Part shown: positions 9,202 through 19,353 of the stretch, piece by piece
How positions within the stretch are numbered: position 1 is the first letter of the stretch
How the letters are laid out: every line of letters starts with the position of its first letter
Assembly: GCF_000317205.1 (NCBI RefSeq)
Contig: NZ_AJLK01000117.1
Location: 53,503-117,502, forward strand
Direction of reading: 5' to 3'
Length of the DNA: 64,000 nucleotides
Source: Fischerella muscicola PCC 7414
Lineage (GTDB): Bacteria > Cyanobacteriota > Cyanobacteriia > Cyanobacteriales > Nostocaceae
The notes under the pieces: generated by a model
Seen by the model: the letters and a program-made list of their open reading frames with translations, nothing else
Told to the model about the DNA's origin: nothing
Databases searched by the model: none
Position numbers and translations under genes: made by a program

Positions 9202-9376
9202 AATAAATTTATAAATTTTTAGTTATTGCTCTTAAAGCAATTTTTCACTTTTATGAATCGCTGTGGGTTAAGAAGTGGTTAATTGTTTGATTTTTTCAGT
9301 AGATGGTATAAATAAAGCTAACTAGTTAGGCTCGTCGTTTATCTGTTGTCACTTGTAACAATTAGTGACTATTACC

Positions 9377-10335
9377 TTAATTACGTGATGTAGAAACTGG
9401 TACAAAATCAAACCCAGTACCAGAACGAGAAGGATTTTTGCTGACGATTTGCACCAACTGTACAGGGGCGTTGCGATCGCCTGATGGTAAAAACCGAATT
9501 GTACCAGAAGCGCCTCTAGTAGAAAATTCCGGTGATGAAAGAGTTTGTTGGATACCTATACGGGTAGGATTACGTTCTAATGCTGCAATGAAAGCACGGG
9601 TAGCATCGTATGCTAAAGCAGTACGCCAGTTCACATCACCTCCCCACAATTGTCTTGACTTTTGTGGAAAATCGGCATTGAGATTGCTATCAATATGCCA
9701 AGGAACAGCCAACACCATTCCCACTGTTTGTTGCTGTCCAATTTCTAAAGTTTTGGGCGTGTAGATATCATCTCCGCCCAGCAAACTTAACCGTTTTTGA
9801 TTCACTTGCACTACTTGCAGTGCTTTATCTAAAGTATCTGTACTAGCCGCTAACATCAAAACCTCTGCACCTTGTTTAACTGCTTGTTCTACACTTTTAG
9901 CAGCACTAAAATCGGCTTTAGATAAGTCAAATTCACTTGACACCTGTCCACCTTCTAGGGAAACAGACGAGACAAATTCAGACTTTAAAGACTGACTATA
10001 GTTACTTTGGGAATTGAAGAAAACAGCCGCATTTTTTTCTGTAAGTTTTCTACCATATACTTAGCTAAGGCCCTGGCTGCCATAAAATCGCTAGGAACCG
10101 TGCGAAAAATATAGCGGCTAAAGTTGGATATTTTCACAGAAGTGCTAATTGGGGAAATAGCCACAAGTTGTCCGGGGGTATAAACAGTGCCTGCGGCTAA
10201 AGTGACGTCACTAGCATAAGGCCCAACTACACCCAGTACTTCCTGATTTATCACCAATGCATTGGCAATTTGTTGAGCAACTTCTTGATTATTATCGTCG
10301 TTTGCTATCCCTACTTTCAGTGGTACTCCCTTATG
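9377..10335 (-). pseudogene. Broken periplasmic-binding-protein gene (branched-chain amino acid ABC/receptor type)
   Basis: Remnant of a type 1 periplasmic binding protein like those that follow Ser/Thr kinase genes in cyanobacteria. The frame resumes directly after the kinase stop codon (HKGVPLKVGIANDDN), continues through EVLGVVGPYASDVTLAAGTV and FRTVPSDFMAARALAKYM, then shifts at a run of seven A (minus strand, 10032-10038). One extra A would restore the family-like continuation KNAAVFFNSQSNYSQSLKSE, leading into SSEFDLSKADFSAAKS and the C-terminal lobe to 9377. The signal/anchor and first part of lobe 1 are missing, so a 5' deletion fused the remnant to the kinase 3' end. The two pieces would otherwise read as ORFs 9985-10257 and 9377-9943. 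Two lesions make a sequencing error alone an unlikely explanation. Confidence 0.8.
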
Positions 10336-11781
10336 TTAATTGGAAAAAAATAGAGTTAATAATTTATAAATCAGACGGAATAAAGCTGTAACAGCGATCG
10401 CGACTAAACCCGCAGCCACAGATAAAATAATTACTTGCTTAATACTTAAACCAGCCCGCAACACAGGGAAAAAAAATATCACTCCCCATGTAGCTGCTGC
10501 TAAGACTAACATCTCGGTTCTTTCAATCCAGCGCTGCTTTTGCCCAAAAATTAATATTGCCAGTATCACAGCACCAGCAACAAAAGTAATATTTAGAGAA
10601 CGAAGCACACCATACAAAGCGATCGCAATCAATCCGCCTTCAAAACCGCTGAATCCAGCCCCCATCAATAACTCTAAAGTAGACAATGGTGCAACACGTG
10701 ACGTTGACGAAAATGGTGCTTGCTGTGCAGGTTGAGTAGGTGTAGGCTGTGGTTGCGACTTGATTGACGATGGTAATTGGGTGGGTTGGCGGGGATTGAT
10801 TTGTGTTGGTATTACAGGCTGAACATTTAAGTTAAGAGCATCTAAAACTTCTTGTGCTGACTGAAAGCGTTGATTAGCAGCAGGTAAAAGCATTCTATCG
10901 AGAGTATTAGCCACTAAAGGACTGACAGAAACACGCTCTTGCCATTTCCACTGGTTACTATAAACATCAAATAGCTTGGTTACGTCTTTTTCACCCGTTA
11001 ATAGCATTACAGCTGTCACAGCCAACGCATATAAGTCTGTGGACGGAAAGACTTGTCCACCAGACATTTGTTCTGGTGGTGCAAAACCCAGAGAAAAAAT
11101 GCCAGTAGAAGAAGCAACTCCTCCGGGGGGTGCGTTTGCTACCTGCTTAACAGCGCCAAAATCTAATAGGTAAAGCTTACCGTTACGATGGCGCATAATA
11201 TTAGAAGGTTTAATATCTCTGTGAATGATGCCTTTGTTATGGACAAACTGCAAGATTTTCAGAACATTTTGCAGCACATCTAATACTTCTTGTTCAGAGA
11301 ATTTACCTTTGTGATTTAATTCTTCTTCTAGGTTTTGTCCATCTATATATTCTTGAACAAGATAAAAAAATTGGTCTTGTTGTCCTGGTTGAGAAAAGCT
11401 AGAAACTATAACTGGGAAATAAGCGAATAAATCAGGAATTTGCTCGTGTTGAGAGCCTATCTCTTCTAAGACTATTGCTTCTCTCTCAAATAAATCTTGT
11501 GCTAATTTTAGTTGAGTTGCACTGAGATTACCCGCTGGTTGGAATTGCTTAACCACACACTGGCGCATCCCTGGAGTATAGCGATCGCAGGCTAAGAACG
11601 CTGCTCCAAAACCGCCTCGTCCCAGTAATTTTGTCGGCAAGTATCGCCCAACCAGAATTAGAGGCATTCCACAAGCTGTACAGTATTTTTGCTGCACAGT
11701 TCTTAAAATGGAATGGTCATCTAAATCTGAAAAATAGTTGCGTGGGCGAGGACAACCGGGACGAGTGCAGTAAACTTCCAT
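10336..11781 (-). CDS. Serine/threonine protein kinase with N-terminal Cys4 motif and C-terminal membrane segments
   Basis: Hanks-type kinase of 481 residues. A short N-terminal zinc-ribbon-like region has C5, C10, C34 and C37. The kinase domain (about 46-310) has the glycine loop GRGGFG (54-59), K78, HRDIKPSN (187-194), DFG (207-209) and a FAPPEQ activation-segment end, so it should be active. A Pro/Gln/Ser linker follows (about 320-365), then three or four hydrophobic segments to the C-terminus. It heads a same-strand set with substrate-binding proteins, which suggests a membrane kinase sensing or modulated by extracytoplasmic ligands (inference). Its TAA stop lies in frame with the downstream binding-protein remnant. 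Confidence 0.92.
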   Translation of the reverse strand: MEVYCTRPGCPRPRNYFSDLDDHSILRTVQQKYCTACGMPLILVGRYLPTKLLGRGGFGAAFLACDRYTPGMRQCVVKQFQPAGNLSATQLKLAQDLFEREAIVLEEIGSQHEQIPDLFAYFPVIVSSFSQPGQQDQFFYLVQEYIDGQNLEEELNHKGKFSEQEVLDVLQNVLKILQFVHNKGIIHRDIKPSNIMRHRNGKLYLLDFGAVKQVANAPPGGVASSTGIFSLGFAPPEQMSGGQVFPSTDLYALAVTAVMLLTGEKDVTKLFDVYSNQWKWQERVSVSPLVANTLDRMLLPAANQRFQSAQEVLDALNLNVQPVIPTQINPRQPTQLPSSIKSQPQPTPTQPAQQAPFSSTSRVAPLSTLELLMGAGFSGFEGGLIAIALYGVLRSLNITFVAGAVILAILIFGQKQRWIERTEMLVLAAATWGVIFFFPVLRAGLSIKQVIILSVAAGLVAIAVTALFRLIYKLLTLFFSN

Positions 11782-11783
11782 TT

Positions 11784-11960
11784 TTTGTTAATGGTCAATT
11801 GTCAATCGTCAATTGTCAATTGTCAACTGTCTTTAAGTACAAGTGACTTTTGACCTTTGAGTAGACAGTTTGCTTTAGGCGATCGCTACAAAATAGTGAT
11901 CTTCTAAGGAGTGGCTGCCTGCTTTTGACTCTTGACTCTTGACTATTGACTCTTGACTAA
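11784..11960. repeat. Two classes of short tandem repeats (TCAATTG and TTGACTC types)
   Basis: Three or four TCAATTGTCAAT-type units at 11788-11830, then TTGACTCTTGACTATTGACT units at 11927-11957, with a HIP1 site between them. Both classes recur at 26510-26565, 32820-32920 and 41287-41350, often side by side. They fill the gap between the kinase and the LysR gene. Confidence 0.75.
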
Positions 11961-11963
11961 ATC

Positions 11964-12983
11964 TTAACTTTCATCTGAGTGGGATGTGTCTAATTCCAGT
12001 GTGGTATTGATAGCTAAGCTCCGATGATTGTGTGATGATTTTAACACATCTATATTCCATCCAGGCGCAGCAAACTGGGGTAGAATTTCCCGACTGAAAG
12101 CTTCTGCGGCCTTGGATCTATAGCGATTAGGATTAAAAATCAGCCACAGTGTCCGCTTGACGACAACACCCTCAATGGGAGCGCAATGTAACACGTCCAT
12201 TTGCAATTCTTTAGCAATGGCGGAAGTAGAAACAAAAGCAGCTCCCAAACCAGATTGCACAGCATTTTTAATTGCTTCAATCGAATTGAGTTCCATTTCT
12301 ACTTTTAAACGCCGTGTATCAATATCATGACGTGCTAACACTTGGTCTATGACCTTACGGATTGTTGATTGAGAATCAAGGGCAATGAATTGTAATTTAT
12401 ATAGGTCTTCTTTTTGGATGGTTTCCAATTTGCTAAAAGGATGTAACACAGGTAAAATCAGCGCCAATTCATCCTCTGAGTAAGGAATAATTTCTAAAGA
12501 TTCCGCCAATTCCGCAGGAATTTCACCACCAATAATTGCCAAATCAACTTGTCCGTTCACTACACTCCAAGCAGTGCGGCGGGTAGAGTGGACATGTAAT
12601 TGCACTGCCACATCAGGGTATTTTTGTCGGAACAACCCAATCATCCGGGGCAAAAGATAAGTGCCAGTAGTTTGAGAAGCACCAACAATTAATGTACCGC
12701 CTTGGAGATTTTGTAAATCCTCAATAGCGCGACAGGTTTCCTGACACAGACTGAGGATTTTTTCTCCGTAATTGAGGAGTAAATGCCCTGCTTCGGTCAA
12801 TTGAGCACGACGTCCTCCACGGTCAAATAAGGGAACATCTAATTGCCGTTCTAAGTTTTGCACTTGCAAACTTACGGCAGGTTGGGAAACATAGAGACTA
12901 TCAGCGGCGCGCTTGAAGCTCCCTTCTTGTGCGATCGCTTTCAGAATCCGTAACTGATCTAGTGTGAATGGAAGGTCAGACAT
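11964..12983 (-). CDS. pacR: LysR-type transcriptional regulator, PacR/RbcR type
   Basis: N-terminal winged helix-turn-helix ([20 protein letters not shown], then [17 protein letters not shown]) followed by a LysR substrate-binding domain (about residues 95-310; [20 protein letters not shown]). The type closely resembles RbcR/Ycf30 of plastids and PacR of Anabaena, regulators of carbon assimilation and photosynthesis genes. The divergent NnrU gene and downstream ndhF/ndhD support this, because LysR-NnrU-ndhFD neighbourhoods recur in cyanobacteria. Start: MSDLPF at 12983 is preferred; an upstream ATG at 12992 is in frame. The 200-bp divergent spacer probably carries autoregulatory and nnrU control sites. 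NdhR or CmpR paralogues are the alternatives. Confidence 0.8.
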   Translation of the reverse strand: MSDLPFTLDQLRILKAIAQEGSFKRAADSLYVSQPAVSLQVQNLERQLDVPLFDRGGRRAQLTEAGHLLLNYGEKILSLCQETCRAIEDLQNLQGGTLIVGASQTTGTYLLPRMIGLFRQKYPDVAVQLHVHSTRRTAWSVVNGQVDLAIIGGEIPAELAESLEIIPYSEDELALILPVLHPFSKLETIQKEDLYKLQFIALDSQSTIRKVIDQVLARHDIDTRRLKVEMELNSIEAIKNAVQSGLGAAFVSTSAIAKELQMDVLHCAPIEGVVVKRTLWLIFNPNRYRSKAAEAFSREILPQFAAPGWNIDVLKSSHNHRSLAINTTLELDTSHSDES

Positions 12984-13195
12984 AAGGCTCAACCCACAGA
13001 CAAGAAAGGAGCAGCATTAGCAAAAAACCAGCGATTCATAGTATTCTGGCTGGACATTAATTGTTGCATATTAAAATCGGAGGCTTTATCCGAAAAAGAC
13101 ATTAACACAACATCTTGACTTAAGTCCCCCTTTGAATACTTTGTGGTATTGATTGTACTGAATTAAGTTTTCTTTAAATTACTTCACTTGTGTAT

Positions 13196-13912
13196 ATGAT
13201 GCTGCCAACGTGGTTGACCCCCAGTCATTTTATAATGTTGGGATTACAATTTGGTTTTGCAATTGCTCATAGCGGCGGAGCCGCCTTGCGACCTTGGGCA
13301 GAAAAATATATTGGCCCACGAGTTTACCGGATTATCTTTGCCTTAGTTAGTTTACCTTTGGCTGTAATTTTGATTATTTACTTTTTTAACCATCGTTATG
13401 ATGGTTTACAACTTTGGCAAGTCCAAAGTTTACCTTGGATAAAACCATTTGTTTGGGTACTGTCGGCAATTTCTTTTTTATTTTTGTATCCAGCTACTTT
13501 CAATCTACTAGAAATTGCTGCCATTCAAAAGCCCCAAGTCCACCTCTATGAAACAGGAATTATTCGCATTACTCGTCATCCCCAAATGGTCGGACAGATA
13601 ATTTGGTGTATTGCTCATACTTTGTGGTTGGGTACAACTTTTACTTTAGTTACTTCTTTGGGTTTGATTTTACATCACGCCTTCGGGGTATGGCATGGCG
13701 ATCGCCGTCTTGCTTGGCGTTATGGCGAGGCTTTTATGGCAGTGAAGCAGCGTACAAGTATAATTCCCTTTGCAGCCATATTAGATGGGCGTCAATCTCT
13801 ACGGTGGCAAGAATTCCTTCGTCCTGCTTATATTGGAGTTGCTATATTTGTGCTGCTATTGTGGTGGTCGCATCCGCTTTTATTGGTAGCGACTAGTAAG
13901 GTACAATGGTAA
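13196..13912 (+). CDS. NnrU family membrane protein, 15-cis-zeta-carotene isomerase (Z-ISO)-like
   Basis: About 238 residues with six or seven hydrophobic segments and the NnrU signature His residues (IAHSGGAALR near the start; GIIRITRHPQMVGQIIWCIAHTLWLG in two parts in the middle; HHAFGVWHGDRR later). The family includes plant Z-ISO, a heme membrane enzyme isomerising the 15-cis bond of zeta-carotene, and bacterial NnrU. In a cyanobacterium a carotenoid role is plausible but not proven by sequence. The start is uncertain: ATG at 13196, 13199 or just upstream in the run MYMMLP. Divergent from the LysR gene. Confidence 0.78.
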   Translation: MMLPTWLTPSHFIMLGLQFGFAIAHSGGAALRPWAEKYIGPRVYRIIFALVSLPLAVILIIYFFNHRYDGLQLWQVQSLPWIKPFVWVLSAISFLFLYPATFNLLEIAAIQKPQVHLYETGIIRITRHPQMVGQIIWCIAHTLWLGTTFTLVTSLGLILHHAFGVWHGDRRLAWRYGEAFMAVKQRTSIIPFAAILDGRQSLRWQEFLRPAYIGVAIFVLLLWWSHPLLLVATSKVQW

Positions 13913-14548
13913 GTCCGGACTCAAACCCTATTTACAACAGCACAAAATAGACAAGCGATGAGAATTTAGGCTCATCTCGTGATTACCAAATCAATGTAGG
14001 ATGAATGGAAATAGCTGTTCAGTGGAGGGGGTGGGTTAAATCAATTTGAGATTTTTTCCTTGTAGTTGCTGGTCAATAGTCATCATTGAAAGTAAGTGAT
14101 ATCGAACAGAGCCAGTGCGTTAGAGGTTTTCCCTACGGACAGGTCGCGAAGGTGGGAAAAACCCCCTAAGCGTACTCTTATCCTTACGGAAACGCCCTAC
14201 TGTGTAAGAGAAGCAGGAGGGGCGAACCCCCAAATTAGTACTGCTCATGGTACACTACTATCCTCCCCAAGCCCACTACTGTGGGAACCCCAAAGCAAAG
14301 CGTTGTAGCTTCTGGTCTACTAAATTTCCCTCCCCAGCAGCGGCATCCGTTGGACTTCAAGATCCCCAAATGCCACTGTCAATGCTACATTAGCTTATTT
14401 GCCAGCAGCAAACTCACCAAATCAAGGCTGGAAAGATTGCATACCTTCCTGTTTGCCTACCAGGGCATCTATCGGCAGTTACTGAGTTTACGCTACCCTT
14501 GTGCTGATAGCAAGTTGGATATAAAAACCCTATAGTATTAGAGGCATC
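13913..14548. other. Intergenic region with GCGTAG/CCTTACGG-type repeats, no convincing gene
   Basis: Frames at 14096-14308 and 14281-14535 are open but carry repeat-derived composition and no family signal. The stretch holds fragments of the TCCTTACGG / GCGTA palindromic repeat family (14100-14230), also seen at 6815-6840, 29617-29655 and 43930-43965. The promoter and leader of the thioredoxin gene should lie near 14480-14548. Confidence 0.5.
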
Positions 14549-14935
14549 ATGGTGTTGTCGGTTAGTGAGCGGACATTTACTCAAGAAGTTTTAGAATCCC
14601 CTATTCCTGTTTTAGTAAATTTTGAAGCTCCTTGGTGTGGTTTGTGCCGCATCATACACCCTTTACTGTTGCAATTCAAAGCCCAATGCAACGAGAAAAT
14701 CAAATTGGTTGATATAAATGCCGACGACAATTTTAAATTGTCAACCAAATATCGGCTCAAGTCACTACCAACTTTACTTTTGATCGAAAATGGTATTGTC
14801 AGACGTCGTTTGGAAGGTTTTCGCGGTCGTGAAGATTTGCTGCAAGCATTGGAAGAAATCAAACTCAGCTACGACAAGTCTTCTCATTCGTACAATACCC
14901 CCACAACAGCGGATTTAGGATGCCGTTCGGCATAA
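14549..14935 (+). CDS. Thioredoxin domain protein (WCGLC active site)
   Basis: 128 residues. A thioredoxin fold with the redox pair in APWCGLCR (about residues 28-35), the cis-proline region LKSLPTLLLI (about 70-79) and the GFRGREDL C-terminal helix. The active site is CGLC rather than the canonical CGPC, which should change its redox potential. A polar tail of about 25 residues extends beyond the fold. It probably reduces or oxidises disulfides in the cytosol or near thylakoids. Its place just before ndhF/ndhD is shared, as far as I recall, with Nostoc relatives. Terminator at 15057-15090. Confidence 0.88.
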   Translation: MVLSVSERTFTQEVLESPIPVLVNFEAPWCGLCRIIHPLLLQFKAQCNEKIKLVDINADDNFKLSTKYRLKSLPTLLLIENGIVRRRLEGFRGREDLLQALEEIKLSYDKSSHSYNTPTTADLGCRSA

Positions 14936-14937
14936 TG

Positions 14938-15040
14938 GTCATTGATCATTGGAGAAAGGGTGATTAGAAAAAAGCTCATTGGTGATTGGTCAAGAGTCAT
15001 TGGTCAAATGACAAATGACCAATGACAAATGACAAAATCT
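14938..15040. repeat. CATTGGT/CAAATGAC-type short tandem repeat
   Basis: Units of TCATTGGTCA and its complement TGACCAATGACAAATGAC alternate, giving a hairpin-prone stretch directly after the thioredoxin stop. A related element occurs at about 48056-48095 (TTGTCATTGGTCATTAGTCA). Confidence 0.65.
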
Positions 15041-15056
15041 AAAACCATATTTAAAT

Positions 15057-15090
15057 TACCCCGCCTAATCAGTATCAGGTGGGGTATTTT
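15057..15090 (+). terminator. Rho-independent terminator after the thioredoxin gene
   Basis: Inverted repeat TACCCCGCCT / AGGTGGGGTA with a 10-nt loop followed by TTTT. It sits between the thioredoxin gene and ndhF and should separate their transcripts. Confidence 0.75.
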
Positions 15091-15400
15091 ATCCTAAAGG
15101 GTGTGTGTCACAATTATTAACAGATCCGACAAGTTAGTCAACTAAAGGTTGAAGTATGTAGACGCCTTAAATAGACGTCTATCTACAGGGTAGGTTGAAG
15201 TATGAAAAAATGTTTGGTTGCTTGCTTATGTAGAGACTTGTACTGTTCCCAACAGACCAGACTTAGCCATAACATAAGGCGTGAAAGTTCCTCTTTGTTG
15301 GCACTCTCAACAGCCATTTGCAACTAGTCCATTCTTTCATCCTTAAATCCTTTAGCCTTCATCCTTTACTCATGAAGAATTCTATAAGTAGGCGTCAGTG

Positions 15401-17497
15401 ATGGAAGTAATCTATCAATATGCCTGGCTAATTCCGGTCTTGCCCCTTCTTGGGGCAACGCTGGTAGGGCTGGGATTAATTTCTTTGAATCAGGTGACGA
15501 ACCGCCTACGACAGCTCAATGCCGCCTTGATTATTTCCTTGATGGGAGCGGCTATGGGGCTGTCGTTTGCCATATTGTGGAGCCAACTGCAAGGACACGC
15601 ACCTTACACTCGCACCCTAGAATGGGCAGCGGCTGGCAATTTTCACTTGAGCATGGGCTACACAATTGACCACTTGACAGCTTTAATGCTGGTGATTGTG
15701 ACGACGGTAGCCTTCCTGGTCATGGTTTACACTGATGGCTACATGGCTCACGATCCTGGCTATGTCAGGTTTTATGCCTATCTCAGCTTATTTGGCTCGT
15801 CAATGTTGGGTCTGGTAGTCAGCCCGAACTTGGTGCAGATTTATATCTTCTGGGAGCTGGTAGGGATGTGTTCCTACCTGCTGGTCGGCTTCTGGTATGA
15901 TCGCAAATCCGCAGCAGACGCAGCCCAAAAAGCCTTTGTCACTAACCGCGTTGGTGACTTTGGTTTGTTATTGGGGATTCTGGGGCTATTCTGGGCAACA
16001 GGCAGCTTTGATTTTCAAATCATGGGCGATCGCCTTACCGAACTCGTCCATACGGGTTCTCTCAGCAACATACTGGCAGCCCTATTTGCGATTTTAGTCT
16101 TCTTGGGTCCCGTAGCCAAATCTGCCCAGTTTCCCCTCCATGTCTGGCTACCAGATGCGATGGAAGGTCCCACGCCCATTTCTGCCTTAATCCATGCAGC
16201 AACGATGGTGGCAGCAGGCGTTTTCCTCATTGCCCGGATGTACCCCGTATTTGAACACGTCCCAGCAGCAATGAACACAATCGCCTATACTGGGGCATTC
16301 ACCGCCTTTTTAGGGGCAACCATTGCCATTACCCAAAACGACATCAAAAAGGGCTTGGCTTACTCCACCATTTCCCAACTCGGTTACATGGTGATGGCTA
16401 TGGGAGTAGGCGCTTACAGCGCTGGACTATTCCACCTGATGACCCACGCCTACTTTAAGGCGATGCTGTTTTTAGGTTCTGGTTCGGTAATTCACGGCAT
16501 GGAAGCAGTTGTCGGTCACGACCCCGACTTGGCGCAGGATATGCGCTTAATGGGTGGACTGCGGAAATATATGCCAATTACAGCCATTACCTTCTTTATT
16601 GGTTGTGTAGCAATTTCTGGTATCCCGCCCTTTGCTGGTTTCTGGTCAAAAGACGAAATCCTCAGTGCGGCGTTTGCATCTAACCCGCTACTGTGGGGTG
16701 TTGGCTGGCTAACGGCTGGCATTACCGCCTTTTATATGTTCCGGATGTATTTCACTACCTTTGAAGGTAACTTCCGGGGCAACAAAACCCAGTTGTGGAA
16801 AAAACTCAAATCTCCGATTGGCATGGCCATTGTGACGGGCTTTGAAAGAACTCCAGCTTTTGGTCCTGGTGCAATGACCAAAGGAGAACTAGAAGCCCAC
16901 GCCGGACAGCACAACGACCACAGTCATGGTCATGGCCACAGTGAGTATCCCCATGAATCACCCTGGACAATGACCCTACCTTTGGTGTTATTGGCAGTTC
17001 CTTCGATGCTCATTGGATTAGTGGGGACACCCTTTACTAACTACTTTGAGGAGTTTATTTACTCTCCCAATGAAACTCTTGAAGAAGTTTTGGTCAAAGC
17101 TGCTGAAGTTGACCTGCATGAGTTTTACATTATGGCAGGTGGTTCAGTAGGAATTTCCCTGATTGGCATTACTGTTGCTTCCTTGATGTACTTGTGGGGT
17201 AAAATCAACCCAGTGGCGATCGCTGCCAAAATTAAGCCACTTTATGAGCTATCCCTCAACAAGTGGTATTTTGATGACATTTACCACCAAGTGTTTGTCC
17301 TTGGCTTGCGTCGCCTAGCTAGACAAGTCATGGAAGTTGACTTCCGCGTTGTTGATGGTGCTGTTAACCTCACAGGCTTTTTCACCCTGGTTAGCGGTGA
17401 AGGATTGAAATACCTAGAAAACGGTCGTGCCCAATTCTACGCTTTGATTGTGTTCGCTGCCGTACTGGGTTTAGTGATATTCTTTGGTGTCACCTAA
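15401..17497 (+). CDS. ndhF: NAD(P)H-quinone oxidoreductase subunit 5, NdhF1 type
   Basis: Membrane proton-pumping subunit of the thylakoid NDH-1 complex, used in respiration and cyclic electron flow. About 698 residues with some 15-16 hydrophobic helices. Family hallmarks include WELVGMCSYLLVGFWYDR, SAQFPLHVWLPDAMEGPTPI with the channel lysine nearby (GPVAKSAQ), ALIHAATMVAAGVFLIARM, and a long C-terminal region with the lateral-helix portion. A His-rich cytosolic loop (HDHSHGHGHSEYPH-like, about residue 505-520) is visible. The pairing with ndhD points to the NdhF1/NdhD1 form (cyclic flow) rather than the CO2-uptake forms NdhF3/F4 (inference). Start: ATG at 15401; GTG at 15398 is adjacent. 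Confidence 0.96.
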   Translation: MEVIYQYAWLIPVLPLLGATLVGLGLISLNQVTNRLRQLNAALIISLMGAAMGLSFAILWSQLQGHAPYTRTLEWAAAGNFHLSMGYTIDHLTALMLVIVTTVAFLVMVYTDGYMAHDPGYVRFYAYLSLFGSSMLGLVVSPNLVQIYIFWELVGMCSYLLVGFWYDRKSAADAAQKAFVTNRVGDFGLLLGILGLFWATGSFDFQIMGDRLTELVHTGSLSNILAALFAILVFLGPVAKSAQFPLHVWLPDAMEGPTPISALIHAATMVAAGVFLIARMYPVFEHVPAAMNTIAYTGAFTAFLGATIAITQNDIKKGLAYSTISQLGYMVMAMGVGAYSAGLFHLMTHAYFKAMLFLGSGSVIHGMEAVVGHDPDLAQDMRLMGGLRKYMPITAITFFIGCVAISGIPPFAGFWSKDEILSAAFASNPLLWGVGWLTAGITAFYMFRMYFTTFEGNFRGNKTQLWKKLKSPIGMAIVTGFERTPAFGPGAMTKGELEAHAGQHNDHSHGHGHSEYPHESPWTMTLPLVLLAVPSMLIGLVGTPFTNYFEEFIYSPNETLEEVLVKAAEVDLHEFYIMAGGSVGISLIGITVASLMYLWGKINPVAIAAKIKPLYELSLNKWYFDDIYHQVFVLGLRRLARQVMEVDFRVVDGAVNLTGFFTLVSGEGLKYLENGRAQFYALIVFAAVLGLVIFFGVT

Positions 17498-17499
17498 AC

Positions 17500-17605
17500 A
17501 GTGGTCAGTTATCAGTAAACAGCCTCATGTTGGTAGATTAAACCCACCAACATTGCCTCCAATGCAAACCGATAACTAATAACTGATAACTGATAACTGA
17601 AGTTA
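17500..17605. repeat. ACTGATAACT-type short tandem repeat
   Basis: CAGTTATCAGTAAACAGC on the left and ATAACTGATAACTGATAACTG on the right, giving a hairpin-prone element between the ndhF stop and the terminator. It belongs to the same general class of short spacer repeats as the GTTGTTA and TTGACTC families, with a different unit. Confidence 0.65.
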
Positions 17606-17648
17606 GATGAAGGCAGGACAATCGGTTCACCTGCCTTCATCTTTTTTG
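17606..17648 (+). terminator. Strong Rho-independent terminator after ndhF
   Basis: A 12-bp perfect stem GATGAAGGCAGG / CCTGCCTTCATC, 12-nt loop, then TTTTTT. It implies ndhF and ndhD are mostly transcribed separately although adjacent. Confidence 0.9.
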
Positions 17649-17745
17649 ACTTTTGTTAAATCAACCTAACAAATAACAACCAAGTCACGAAAAAACTGCT
17701 AGTTAATAGCTAGTAGCAGATAGCCGAACCTTGAGAGCGACTTCA

Positions 17746-19314
17746 ATGAATACAGCTAATTTTCCCTGGCTGACTACAATCATCCTGTTACCGATAGCAG
17801 CATCGCTGCTCATTCCCGTCTTGCCGGATAAAGACGGTAAAACGGTGCGTTGGTATGCCCTCATCGTTGGGCTGATAGATTTTGCACTAATTGTTACTGC
17901 TTTTTACCTTGGGTATGACTTCTCTAATCCCAATTTGCAATTGTTTGAGAGTTACCCTTGGGTTCCACAACTAGATTTGAATTGGTCAGTAGGGGCGGAT
18001 GGTTTGTCTATGCCCCTAATTATTTTGACTGGATTTATTACCACACTGGCGACTTTAGCAGCTTGGCCTGTAACGCTGAAGCCAAGGCTATTTTACTTTT
18101 TAATCCTGGCGATGTACGGCGGACAAATTGCTGTGTTCGCTGTCCAGGATATGCTGTTGTTTTTCCTAGTGTGGGAACTGGAATTAATTCCGGTTTACTT
18201 GCTGCTGGCAATTTGGGGAGGTAAAAAACGCCAATACGCAGCGACCAAATTTATTTTGTACACTGCGGGTGGGTCGCTATTTATTTTGGTAGCTGCCCTA
18301 GCAATGGCATTTTACGGCGATACAGTCACCTTTGACATGCGATCGCTCGCAGCGAAAAACTTCGCTTTGAATCTACAATTATGGCTGTATGCTGCTTTCT
18401 TGATTGCTTACGCCGTCAAGTTACCCATCTTCCCACTCCACACCTGGCTACCAGATGCCCATGGTGAAGCTACAGCCCCTGTGCATATGTTGCTAGCTGG
18501 TATTCTGCTGAAAATGGGTGGTTACGCCTTAATTCGTATGAATGCCCAGATGCTCCCTGATGCCCATGCTTATTTTGCGCCTGTATTGGTGATTTTGGGA
18601 GTAGTTAACATCATCTACGCTGCTTTGACATCCTTTGCCCAGCGTAACCTCAAGCGGAAAATTGCCTACTCTTCGATTTCCCACATGGGCTTTGTCACCA
18701 TTGGTATTGCTTCCTTCACAGATTTGGGTTTGAATGGGGCGATGCTGCAAATGGTTTCCCACGGGTTGATTGGGGCGAGTTTATTCTTTTTAGTGGGAGC
18801 AACTTACGACCGCACACACACTTTGATGTTGGATGAAATGGGCGGTGTCGGTAAGAAAATGGGTAAGATTTTCGCTATGTGGACGACTTGTTCCTTGGCG
18901 TCTTTGGCATTACCGGGAATGAGTGGTTTCGTGGCAGAATTGATGGTCTTTGTGGGTTTTGCCACTAGCGATGCCTATAGTTCCACTTTCAAAATAATCG
19001 TGGTCTTCTTGATGGCAGTTGGTGTGATTTTAACGCCGATTTATCTGCTGTCCATGCTGCGGGAAATTTTCTATGGTGAAGAAAACAAGGAATTAGTTTC
19101 TCATCAAAAACTTATCGATGCCGAACCCCGCGAAATCTTTATCATTGCTTGCTTGTTAGTACCAATTGTTGGCATTGGTTTGTATCCCAAGATTTTAACT
19201 CAAGTTTACGATGCCACAACTGTGCAGCTCACAGAAAGGTTGCGTGATGCAGTACCTTCATTAGCACAGCAAATTACGCCGGAAGTATCGTTAAGTGCGC
19301 CGGAGATTGAGTAA
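17746..19314 (+). CDS. ndhD: NAD(P)H-quinone oxidoreductase chain 4, NdhD1 type
   Basis: Membrane proton-pumping subunit of thylakoid NDH-1, homologous to NuoM. About 522 residues with some 13-14 hydrophobic helices. Hallmarks: [20 protein letters not shown] with the catalytic glutamate, [20 protein letters not shown] with the channel lysine, [20 protein letters not shown], and [15 protein letters not shown]. Start: ATG at 17746 (MNTANFPW) is preferred over the upstream TTG at 17731. Together with ndhF1 upstream it defines the NDH-1L/cyclic-flow module. A terminator follows at 19354-19381. Confidence 0.96.
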   Translation: MNTANFPWLTTIILLPIAASLLIPVLPDKDGKTVRWYALIVGLIDFALIVTAFYLGYDFSNPNLQLFESYPWVPQLDLNWSVGADGLSMPLIILTGFITTLATLAAWPVTLKPRLFYFLILAMYGGQIAVFAVQDMLLFFLVWELELIPVYLLLAIWGGKKRQYAATKFILYTAGGSLFILVAALAMAFYGDTVTFDMRSLAAKNFALNLQLWLYAAFLIAYAVKLPIFPLHTWLPDAHGEATAPVHMLLAGILLKMGGYALIRMNAQMLPDAHAYFAPVLVILGVVNIIYAALTSFAQRNLKRKIAYSSISHMGFVTIGIASFTDLGLNGAMLQMVSHGLIGASLFFLVGATYDRTHTLMLDEMGGVGKKMGKIFAMWTTCSLASLALPGMSGFVAELMVFVGFATSDAYSSTFKIIVVFLMAVGVILTPIYLLSMLREIFYGEENKELVSHQKLIDAEPREIFIIACLLVPIVGIGLYPKILTQVYDATTVQLTERLRDAVPSLAQQITPEVSLSAPEIE

Positions 19315-19353
19315 GGTAAAACAAATAAAGTTTTTACCTTTAGTGATGATTTA

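Noticed and set aside
14096..14535. Two open frames between the NnrU and thioredoxin genes
   Set aside because: Composition follows repeat fragments; no start site support and no recognisable domain.
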